Assembly: GCA_002381045.1 (NCBI GenBank)
Contig: DFWT01000025.1
Coordinates: 1 to 6,164, forward strand
Length of the DNA stretch: 6,164 nucleotides
Source of the DNA: Rhodoferax sp. UBA4127
Lineage (GTDB): Bacteria; Pseudomonadota; Gammaproteobacteria; Burkholderiales; Burkholderiaceae_C
Reading direction: 5' to 3'
Of the stretch, positions 1-4,910 are shown piece by piece (positions within the stretch are counted from its first letter, which is position 1; each line of letters opens with the position of its first letter). A program made the position numbers and the translations under genes. Below the pieces are notes generated by a model, which was given only the letters and a program-made list of their open reading frames with translations, ran no database searches and had not been told where the DNA came from.

Positions 1-404
1 TGGGCGAGCGCCTGGAGGCCGCTGGTGTCAGTTTTGTCAAACCGACGGGTGGCCACGCGGTGTACATCGATGCGCGCACCGTGCTGCCGAACATGCCGGT
101 GGCCCATTACCCAGCTTGGGCGCTGTGTAACGCCCTGTATTTAGAGGGCGGCATTCGTGGGGTGGAAATCGGCTCGGTGATGTTTGGCAAGCGCCTGGCG
201 GATGGCACTGAGACATACCACAGCATGGAACTGGTGCGCCTGGCCTTTCCGCGGCGCATGTACACCCAAAGTCACTTTGATTACGCCGCAGAAGTGATCG
301 CCGAAGTGAAAGAAAAAGCCGCCAGCATTCGAGGTGTCAAGATCTCCAAACAGCCGCCCTTTTTGCGCCATTTCACCTGTGAATGTGCCTGGGTGAGTGA
401 CTGA
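1..404 (+). CDS. tnaA: Tryptophanase (tryptophan indole-lyase), C-terminal part, 5' end outside window
   Basis: PLP-dependent beta-eliminating lyase that splits L-tryptophan into indole, pyruvate and ammonia in the cytoplasm. The reading frame is open from position 3 with no start needed, so 133 C-terminal residues are visible of a family length near 470; the PLP-binding lysine is in the missing part. The fragment aligns end to end, from memory, with tryptophanase and tyrosine phenol-lyase C-termini: GGHAVYIDA, GIRGVEIGS, ELVRLAFPRRMYTQ and FLRHFT. The Arg at 237-239 matches the substrate-carboxylate Arg (Arg404 of Citrobacter tyrosine phenol-lyase). The specificity positions favour tryptophanase: VEIG where phenol-lyases have MERG, and His at 369-371 (LRHFT) where phenol-lyases have Phe. 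The stop is TGA at 402-404. Tyrosine phenol-lyase is the alternative but less likely. No clear intrinsic terminator follows. Confidence 0.9.
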   Translation, partial: GERLEAAGVSFVKPTGGHAVYIDARTVLPNMPVAHYPAWALCNALYLEGGIRGVEIGSVMFGKRLADGTETYHSMELVRLAFPRRMYTQSHFDYAAEVIAEVKEKAASIRGVKISKQPPFLRHFTCECAWVSD

Positions 405-549
405 TTTTGTTGTAAAAAATTTATGTGTCTAGCCCTTATAGAATATGCATAATCAGCTATAAATACGATAGTTGAATGGGAATCGAAGGGCAGGGCTGGT
501 CAGTCGTACCATCTGGCCTGTTTAGCGGCGAAGGCAGAGTGAAATCAAA
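405..549. other. AT-rich intergenic region between tryptophanase and the EAL receptor gene
   Basis: A 145-bp gap, clearly AT-richer than its surroundings between about 405 and 475, then mixed composition up to the start at 550. It probably carries the promoter and 5' leader of the downstream receptor gene. I see no tRNA-like cloverleaf, no cyclic-di-GMP riboswitch consensus and no small ORF with a good ribosome site. The end of the tryptophanase gene has only a weak TCACC/GGTGA pairing (373-377 with 392-396) ahead of a T-rich run (405-411), not enough to call a terminator. Read-through from tryptophanase into the receptor gene cannot be excluded. Confidence 0.6.
436..463 (+). promoter_or_regulatory. 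Candidate promoter/operator with inverted repeat TTATAG-N15-CTATAA
   Basis: TTATAG at 436-441 and CTATAA at 457-462 form a perfect 6-bp inverted repeat separated by 15 bp. An 8-bp palindrome, TATGCATA (444-451), lies between the arms. TATAAA at 458-463 is a 5/6 match to a -10 box and overlaps the right arm; CATAAT at 448-453 is another 5/6 candidate. No good -35 box sits at proper spacing for either: CTTATA at 435-440 gives 3/6. The arrangement resembles a regulator-bound promoter, but AT-rich DNA yields such repeats by chance, so this is a suggestion only. Confidence 0.3.
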
Positions 550-3018
550 ATGATGGATCGTTGGTCTCTGATAAGGTGGTTGGCGCGCAGTGTTTGTGTG
601 CTGACCCTTGTCTTTGGTGCTGGCACACGCGTACAGGCCGCGGGGATAGATTTACCGGTCCAGTACATGTGCGATCGCGAGTCGATCTTTGTGTCAGGCC
701 AGCTTGCCACTGACCTCGTATGGCAAAGCCCAAAGGGTTTGGAGTTTGAGGTGGCACCAGGCGCGACTTGCTGGATGCGTTTTTCAATGCCGGCTCAGGA
801 AGTCTCAGCGTTCAATGGCACGCAGTTTTTGCGTATCAGTCAAGAACAGGGGCTTGAGATTTTTCTGTATGACGCACGCGGTCAGGTGGTCGCGGCAGCG
901 CCGCAAAATCGCAGCAATATCCGGTCGGTTTCCAGCCAAACGGTGGCGGTGTTTCCAGTCGACCAGAACACGCCACGCACATTGTTCGGCAAAGTGCACT
1001 CCACTAATGTGCTGTACACCGTGCGCGTCAGCGTCGACAGAAACGATCACGAACGGGTGATTTCTGATGGGCAAAGGCGAGACGCAATTTCTGCCGCACT
1101 TTTTGCGGTTTTGATGACAGTGGGTCTGTTCAGTGCGTTCTATGCCGTGCTGACCAAAGAAAAGTCCTACATGCTGTTTTCGCTTTATGCCCTTTTGACT
1201 GGCATTCAAGTGTTTGGCAATTACGGCGTGAGTTTGCCCTTTGGCATCAATACGGCCAACGGCATGTCACTGTTGGCCGAGCCAGCCAGCAATATCCTGC
1301 TCATCTTGACCGTGCTGAGCTTGGGCAAGTTCATGGAGCATAGCCCTGCGAGTGTCTTGTGGCTTGGCTTCAGCGCATTTTTGTCAGCCATTCAAGTGAG
1401 CTGGCTGCTGTTACTGATAAGTGGCTGGATTTCCCCGTCATTGCAGTCCGACTGGTTTTACGGTTTCCAGTATGGCGCGACCAACCTATTGTCTTTGGCA
1501 ATTGTTTGGGGTGGCATTCAAAGCTGGCGCCATGGTCTGACTATTGGTCTGGCGCTTGCCGTTGGCGCCGCTCCACGCGCTGCCTTGTGGATTGGCCACA
1601 GCGAGGCATTCAATACGGTAGTACTCGGTGTCTGGCCAACTGGTCTTGGATTCACCGACCCCGCCGGTGTGATCGGCTTGCTGGTTTTGCCCGTGATGCT
1701 GCTGGCGGGTGTGGCGCTGCGCAGTCGCGAGGCACATCGACAAACGGTGCAGCTTGCGCGCACTGACTTGCTGACCGGCCTCCCCAATCGTGACTGGTTT
1801 ATCGAAATTGGAAACAGTGAAGTCGCAAAGGGAACCAGGTTGGCTGTGTTGGTTCTTGATATTGACCGCTTCAAAACGATCGTAGAGGTGCTCGGATTTC
1901 AAGCAGCTGACAGCGTCATGAAACAGGTCAGCGGGCGGCTAGGTTCGATTCCTGGGGTGACCTTAGGCAAGAGTCAGGAGATTCACTTTTGCCTGCTCTG
2001 GTCTGATCCAGACAAACTGGAATCTTTGCGCACCAGTCTGAGCAATGCCTTTGCGCAACCCATTCAAGTGGAGGGAAGCTGGCTGGACGTGTCGCTCTCG
2101 ATTGGTGTGGCAGTCGATGTCAAACACTCGGTGGCGCAATTGATGCGCAATGCTGAGGTCGCACTTGATGCCGCAAAAAAATCCAAGCTCGGCTGGTTGC
2201 AGTACGACGCCCAACTGGAAACATCACGCCCAGAAAACCTCAGCATGTTGTCTGAGCTTAGTTTGGCCATCGCCGAGAACCAGTTTCAGTTGTACCTGCA
2301 GCCCAAAGTGCGCATGCAAGATGGCATGGTGAATAGCGCAGAAGCCCTGATTCGTTGGGTTCACCCCGTCAAAGGAATGATTGCCCCCAATGACTTCATT
2401 CCGTTTGCCGAACAAACCGGGAAGATTCGGGCCATCACCTTGTGGGTGTTGAAGGAGGTTGCCCAATTCACAAAGATAATGCGCGACCGCGGTCAGCCCT
2501 TGCTGGTTTCCGTCAATGTTTCAGCCCTGGATTTGCAGGATGTTGACTTTGTGGTCCGCATTTATGAGCTGGTTGACTCAGTGGGCGCGTTGCCATGTGA
2601 TATTCGGTTGGAAGTGACGGAGAGCGGTGTCATGGACGACCCAGAGACCTCGCTGGTGACGCTCCACGCATTAAAAAATGCAGGTTTTTCGCTATCCATT
2701 GACGATTTTGGAACCGGCTATTCATCGCTGTCGTATTTGCAAAAAATGCCGGTGGCCGAAGTCAAAATCGATCGGTCTTTTGTGCATCATGTACGCTCAG
2801 AGAGCGAGAGCGCTGCACTGCTGGATTTCATTGTGGCGCTTGGGCATCGCCTGGGGCTCACGGTGGTCGCAGAAGGTGCGGAAACCCCTTACGAGTGGCA
2901 TTTGCTTAAGCAACTTGGGTGCGACTATGTTCAGGGTTGGGTGGCAGCAAAGGCTATGCCGGTTCAAGAATTCTTGGCTTGGCGCCAAGTGAATGCACCG
3001 TTCGAACCTGTCGATTGA
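550..3018 (+). CDS. Membrane receptor 7TMR-DISM / degenerate GGDEF / EAL; probable c-di-GMP phosphodiesterase
   Basis: Predicted inner-membrane receptor of 822 residues that hydrolyses cyclic-di-GMP in response to a periplasmic or membrane signal. Residues 1-30 look like a Sec signal peptide (Arg-rich start, hydrophobic core, VQA|AG cleavage). Residues 31-177 are a probable periplasmic beta-sandwich of 7TMR-DISM extracellular type, with Cys41 and Cys74 able to pair. About seven hydrophobic segments follow (roughly 179-201, 205-225, 239-259, 267-293, 303-321, 329-348, 371-391). A short linker leads to a GGDEF-type domain (about 400-553): DLLTGLPNR and DIDRFK are kept, but the signature is replaced (QEIHF, 476-480), the guanine-binding Asn is lost and no RxxD inhibitory site is seen, so cyclase activity is unlikely. 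The EAL domain (about 561-815) keeps E598, N656, E688, D718/D719 (DDFGTGYSSL), K739, E775 and Q795. ATG at 550 is chosen for the signal peptide; the adjacent ATG at 553 is equally possible. The ribosome site (AAGGCAGAG, just upstream) is weak. Ligand unknown. Confidence 0.92.
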   Translation: MMDRWSLIRWLARSVCVLTLVFGAGTRVQAAGIDLPVQYMCDRESIFVSGQLATDLVWQSPKGLEFEVAPGATCWMRFSMPAQEVSAFNGTQFLRISQEQGLEIFLYDARGQVVAAAPQNRSNIRSVSSQTVAVFPVDQNTPRTLFGKVHSTNVLYTVRVSVDRNDHERVISDGQRRDAISAALFAVLMTVGLFSAFYAVLTKEKSYMLFSLYALLTGIQVFGNYGVSLPFGINTANGMSLLAEPASNILLILTVLSLGKFMEHSPASVLWLGFSAFLSAIQVSWLLLLISGWISPSLQSDWFYGFQYGATNLLSLAIVWGGIQSWRHGLTIGLALAVGAAPRAALWIGHSEAFNTVVLGVWPTGLGFTDPAGVIGLLVLPVMLLAGVALRSREAHRQTVQLARTDLLTGLPNRDWFIEIGNSEVAKGTRLAVLVLDIDRFKTIVEVLGFQAADSVMKQVSGRLGSIPGVTLGKSQEIHFCLLWSDPDKLESLRTSLSNAFAQPIQVEGSWLDVSLSIGVAVDVKHSVAQLMRNAEVALDAAKKSKLGWLQYDAQLETSRPENLSMLSELSLAIAENQFQLYLQPKVRMQDGMVNSAEALIRWVHPVKGMIAPNDFIPFAEQTGKIRAITLWVLKEVAQFTKIMRDRGQPLLVSVNVSALDLQDVDFVVRIYELVDSVGALPCDIRLEVTESGVMDDPETSLVTLHALKNAGFSLSIDDFGTGYSSLSYLQKMPVAEVKIDRSFVHHVRSESESAALLDFIVALGHRLGLTVVAEGAETPYEWHLLKQLGCDYVQGWVAAKAMPVQEFLAWRQVNAPFEPVD

Positions 3019-3048
3019 TTTGCTTGCCAGGCGGCAAACTGCAACGCT

Positions 3049-3077
3049 TTGACACTGTGGTCGCACCACGACTTTAT
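3049..3077 (+). promoter_or_regulatory. Candidate sigma-70 promoter for the 3160 gene cluster
   Basis: TTGACA at 3049-3054 is a perfect -35 box. A 17-bp spacer brings CTTTAT at 3072-3077, only 3/6 against TATAAT and lacking the important second-position A. Transcription would start near 3084 and leave a leader of about 75 nt containing the hairpin at 3104-3123. The spacer contains the inverted repeat GTGGT-CGC-ACCAC (3057-3069), which may be an operator. The weak -10 box keeps confidence low. Confidence 0.4.
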
Positions 3078-3103
3078 CCGTGCGGTTTATCATTGTTTTT
3101 CAG

Positions 3104-3123
3104 CGGGCGGTTGTCACTGCCCG
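3104..3123 (+). other. Stable hairpin in the leader before the 3160 gene
   Basis: CGGGCGGT (3104-3111) pairs with ACTGCCCG (3116-3123) through 8 bp including one G-T wobble, closing a TGTC tetraloop. AGC/GCT can extend the base with a bulge. No T-run follows on either strand, so it is not a standard intrinsic terminator. It ends about 24 bp before the Shine-Dalgarno sequence, where it could shape transcript stability or act as a weak terminator or attenuator. Confidence 0.45.
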
Positions 3124-3159
3124 GCTATCGTTTGAATCCAATCTGAAAGGATCTGCCGA

Positions 3160-3642
3160 ATGAGTTCACCTCTCAATCCAGACGATGAAGCCGCGTGGTT
3201 ACGTAAGCTGGGTTCTGCCGCCAACAACCGTGGATGGACCCTGACAGAGCAGCTGACACGCACGCCGGAAGAAGACCAGGAAATGCTCAATGCAGCGCAC
3301 GCATCTGTGCACCTGTGGCGAACGATCGGCAATGACAATAACTTTGCTTTGGGTCACCTTCTGCTGGGCCAGGTGCATGCCCTCTTGGGCAACGCCTCGT
3401 ATGCCATCAACTACGCGAATCTGGCATACGCCTATTTCACATCCAGGCAAAGTGATCCCTGGGAAGTGGCCATGGTTCATGCGGAGCGGGCCAATGCAGC
3501 ACATTGCGCCGGCCTGGCTGCGCTGCATGAGTCACACTACCAAACAGCAGAGAAACTTGTTGCCGCTTTGTCAGACCTGCAAGAAAAAGAAATTTTGCTC
3601 GCCACTCTGCGGGTAGTGCCCAAGCCGGGTGCTCAGGTCTAG
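3160..3642 (+). CDS. Conserved hypothetical helical protein, TPR-like
   Basis: 160-residue protein without signal peptide or membrane segment, so probably cytoplasmic. I do not recognise a named family. The sequence is Ala/Leu-rich and predicted nearly all-helical. Residues 62-95 follow a TPR-like helix-turn-helix pattern (FALGHLLLGQVHALLG, then an Ala/Tyr-rich second helix), and residues 100-138 give a second similar helical pair (WEVAMVHAERANAAH onward). Such arrays usually bind protein partners; the partner is unknown. The start is well supported: ATG at 3160 with AAGGA 8 bp upstream. It is the first gene of a closely spaced + strand run, with the next start 20 bp after its stop. An accessory or scaffold role is a guess from the fold only. 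Confidence 0.8.
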   Translation: MSSPLNPDDEAAWLRKLGSAANNRGWTLTEQLTRTPEEDQEMLNAAHASVHLWRTIGNDNNFALGHLLLGQVHALLGNASYAINYANLAYAYFTSRQSDPWEVAMVHAERANAAHCAGLAALHESHYQTAEKLVAALSDLQEKEILLATLRVVPKPGAQV

Positions 3643-3662
3643 CATGGCAGTGATTTGATTTT

Positions 3663-3914
3663 GTGAAGCACGCTGGCCCTGTGACCTTGGCGAGGGTAAA
3701 AAATTTACTTGATGGTCTGCGCAAAATCCCTGGCCTGGTTGAGAGGCGGCCGGTTACCTTTTACCGAAAGTCAAAAGCTTTTTTGCATTTCCACGAAGAT
3801 CCGACTGGCGTTTTTGCCGATGTGCGGCTCGATGGTGATGACTTCATGAGATATGCAGTCAACAGCGGCCAAGAGCAATTGGCCTTGCTCGATCGCATTC
3901 GTTTGACATTTTGA
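3663..3914 (+). CDS. Small conserved hypothetical protein (83 aa), GTG start
   Basis: 83-residue soluble protein of unknown function. An in-frame TGA at 3651-3653 limits the start; GTG at 3663 is the first possible start and gives 83 residues, GTG at 3681 would give 77. Neither has a clear Shine-Dalgarno sequence, so translation may depend on the gene upstream, whose stop lies 20 bp before. The pattern is an N-terminal helix (about 8-20), then strands containing FLHFHEDPTGVFADVRL (about 40-56), then a C-terminal helix (68-80): a small alpha/beta domain. The clustered His and acidic residues in FLHFHED could bind metal or sit in an active site, but I cannot confirm this. Codon use looks like its neighbours, supporting a real gene. 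It faintly resembles small YjbR-like folds; I do not assign it. Confidence 0.65.
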   Translation: MKHAGPVTLARVKNLLDGLRKIPGLVERRPVTFYRKSKAFLHFHEDPTGVFADVRLDGDDFMRYAVNSGQEQLALLDRIRLTF

Positions 3915-3935
3915 AACTTGATGTACGTATTCAAA

Positions 3936-3950
3936 TCCGAGAGCCTCGGA
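3936..3950. other. Perfect inverted repeat TCCGAG-AGC-CTCGGA
   Basis: A 6-bp perfect stem with a 3-nt loop in the 55-bp gap between the small unknown gene and the VOC gene, ending 7 bp before the AGGAG ribosome site. It lacks a downstream T-run on the + strand, and on the - strand only TTT follows. It could be an intercistronic hairpin protecting mRNA or a short operator. Function not demonstrated. Confidence 0.35.
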
Positions 3951-3969
3951 ACCACTCAGGAGTCGCACG

Positions 3970-4371
3970 ATGGACAAACCTATTTCCCCAATTCACCAAG
4001 GCGTGGTGATTTTTGCCAAGAACAAGGTGAAAGTGTCTGCGTTTTACCGCAGCACCCTTGACTTGCTGCCGTTTGAGGAGGCCGCTTCGCATGATGTTTT
4101 GCGTGGCCATGGCCTGGAGGTGGTGGTGCACGCCATTCCACGCAAGATTGCGTCAGAGATCAAAATCACCCAGCCGCCAATGGTGCGTGAGGACACACCC
4201 ATAAAGCCCACGTTTGTGGTCGCCAGTCTGGAAGCTGTGCGGGCGGCGGCACAAGCTACCGGCGGCTACTTGAAACCACTGGAAGGTGCCTGGCATTTTC
4301 GTGGTGCGACCGTGCTGGATGGCCACGACCCGGAAGGCAACGTCGTGCAGTTCAAGCAGCTTGATGCCTAG
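3970..4371 (+). CDS. VOC (glyoxalase/bleomycin-resistance/dioxygenase) family protein
   Basis: 133-residue single-module protein of the vicinal oxygen chelate superfamily, usually a cytoplasmic dimer. Evidence: opening HQGVVIFAKN strand, then the helix KVSAFYRSTLDL typical of the FY..LG segment, a central strand GLEVVVHAIP, the segment DTPIKPTFVVASLEAVRAAA, and the ending DGHDPEGNVVQFKQ that marks the last strand of VOC modules. Possible metal ligands are H9 and E50. The final ligand position, often Glu in glyoxalases, is Gln127 here, so glyoxalase I activity is doubtful and the substrate cannot be named. Start ATG at 3970 has AGGAG (3958-3962) at 7 bp. The stop lies 17 bp before the next start, consistent with co-transcription. 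Confidence 0.85.
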   Translation: MDKPISPIHQGVVIFAKNKVKVSAFYRSTLDLLPFEEAASHDVLRGHGLEVVVHAIPRKIASEIKITQPPMVREDTPIKPTFVVASLEAVRAAAQATGGYLKPLEGAWHFRGATVLDGHDPEGNVVQFKQLDA

Positions 4372-4388
4372 TTGCGCCGTGCAATGCA

Positions 4389-4892
4389 ATGAATTCGAAG
4401 CTTTTGCTTGAACCCCTTCAGCGTGAAGACCAGGCAGAGTTCTTGGCAGCGGTGAGTGCAAGCAAACGACTGCATCGCCCCTGGGTGAACCCACCCGCAT
4501 CGCCGGATCTGTTCCAGGCCTTTGCCCAGCGTATGCAAGGCTCGGTCAACTATGGTTTCTTGGTGCGAATGGCGAAGACCAAGCAACTGGTGGGATTCAT
4601 CGAAGTGACCAACATCGTGCGTGGCGTGTTCCAAAGTGGTTACCTGGGCTACTACGCCTTTGCTGGCCATGAGCGCCAAGGGTTGATGACGCAGGCGATG
4701 CAGCAGTTGGTCAAAAAGGCATTTTCAGAACTTCACCTGCATCGTCTGGAAGCCAATATCCAACCTGAGAATAAGGCATCAGTTGCGCTGGTGCGGGCCT
4801 GCGGATTTGTGCAAGAGGGTTATTCCGAGCGCTACCTGAAAATCCGCGGCCGATGGCGTGACCATGAACGTTGGGCTATTTTGGCGTGCTAG
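4389..4892 (+). CDS. GNAT family N-acetyltransferase, RimJ/RimL-like
   Basis: 167-residue protein that should transfer an acetyl group from acetyl-CoA to an amine, possibly the N-terminus of a ribosomal or other protein. The fold order is readable: N-terminal strand and helix (LLLEPLQREDQAEFLAAV), the central VGFIEVTNI strand, the acetyl-CoA pyrophosphate loop (H94-E-R-Q-G-L-M-T101) followed by the AMQQLVKKAF helix, then LHRLEANI, PENKASVALVRACGF and the EGYSERYLKIRGRWRDH ending typical of RimJ/RimL-type enzymes. Length matches the family. Start ATG at 4389 has no obvious Shine-Dalgarno sequence; it lies 17 bp after the VOC stop, so coupled translation is likely. It ends 9 bp from the convergent decarboxylase stop. 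Substrate unknown; antibiotic acetylation is possible but not indicated. Confidence 0.88.
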   Translation: MNSKLLLEPLQREDQAEFLAAVSASKRLHRPWVNPPASPDLFQAFAQRMQGSVNYGFLVRMAKTKQLVGFIEVTNIVRGVFQSGYLGYYAFAGHERQGLMTQAMQQLVKKAFSELHLHRLEANIQPENKASVALVRACGFVQEGYSERYLKIRGRWRDHERWAILAC

Positions 4893-4910
4893 TTGTGTCG
4901 GCTATTTGGC
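4874..4910. repeat. Short near-identical direct repeat spanning the convergent gene ends
   Basis: GGCTATTTTGGC (4874-4885) and GGCTATTTGGC (4900-4910) differ by one T and start 26 bp apart. The first is in the last codons of the acetyltransferase gene; the second contains the decarboxylase stop codon (4902-4904, - strand). It may be chance or a small duplication. No terminator hairpin with a T-run is visible in the 9-bp gap between the two genes. Confidence 0.4.

Larger units (their letters stand above)
3019..3159. other. Intergenic region with candidate promoter, inverted repeat and leader hairpin
   Basis: A 141-bp non-coding gap after the receptor gene. In order it holds a small stem TTGCC/GGCAA (3024-3028 with 3033-3037, loop AGGC) without a T-run, so not a convincing terminator; a consensus -35 box (3049-3054); a 5-bp inverted repeat (3057-3069); a strong hairpin (3104-3123); and a good Shine-Dalgarno sequence AAGGA (3147-3151) placed 8 bp before the next ATG. 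Together these suggest that a new transcription unit begins here. Confidence 0.5.

Noticed and set aside
1..404. Tyrosine phenol-lyase as the identity of the first gene
   Set aside because: VEIG and LRHFT match tryptophanase specificity positions rather than the MERG and Phe of phenol-lyases.
460..486. Flagellar sigma-28 promoter (TAAA-N15-GCCGATAA)
   Set aside because: TAAA is present at 460-463 but the sequence at the proper distance does not match the -10 consensus.
405..549. Cyclic-di-GMP riboswitch in the leader of the receptor gene
   Set aside because: Considered because of the gene's function, but the conserved GEMM core sequences and paired helices are not seen.
805..1209. Reverse-strand ORF inside the receptor gene
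   Set aside because: It lies wholly within a gene with readable domains on the other strand; its translation is rich in Cys, His and Arg without any family pattern, typical of a shadow frame.
1486..1902. Reverse-strand ORFs over the membrane and GGDEF part of the receptor
   Set aside because: No recognisable motif and full overlap with well-supported coding sequence.
3024..3037. Hairpin TTGCC-AGGC-GGCAA after the receptor stop as a terminator
   Set aside because: The stem has only 5 bp and no T-run follows on the + strand.
4384..4392. Two-codon ORF ATG-CAA-TGA overlapping the acetyltransferase ATG by ATGA
   Set aside because: It looks like a coupling element, but there is no ribosome site before it and such a short string is expected by chance.
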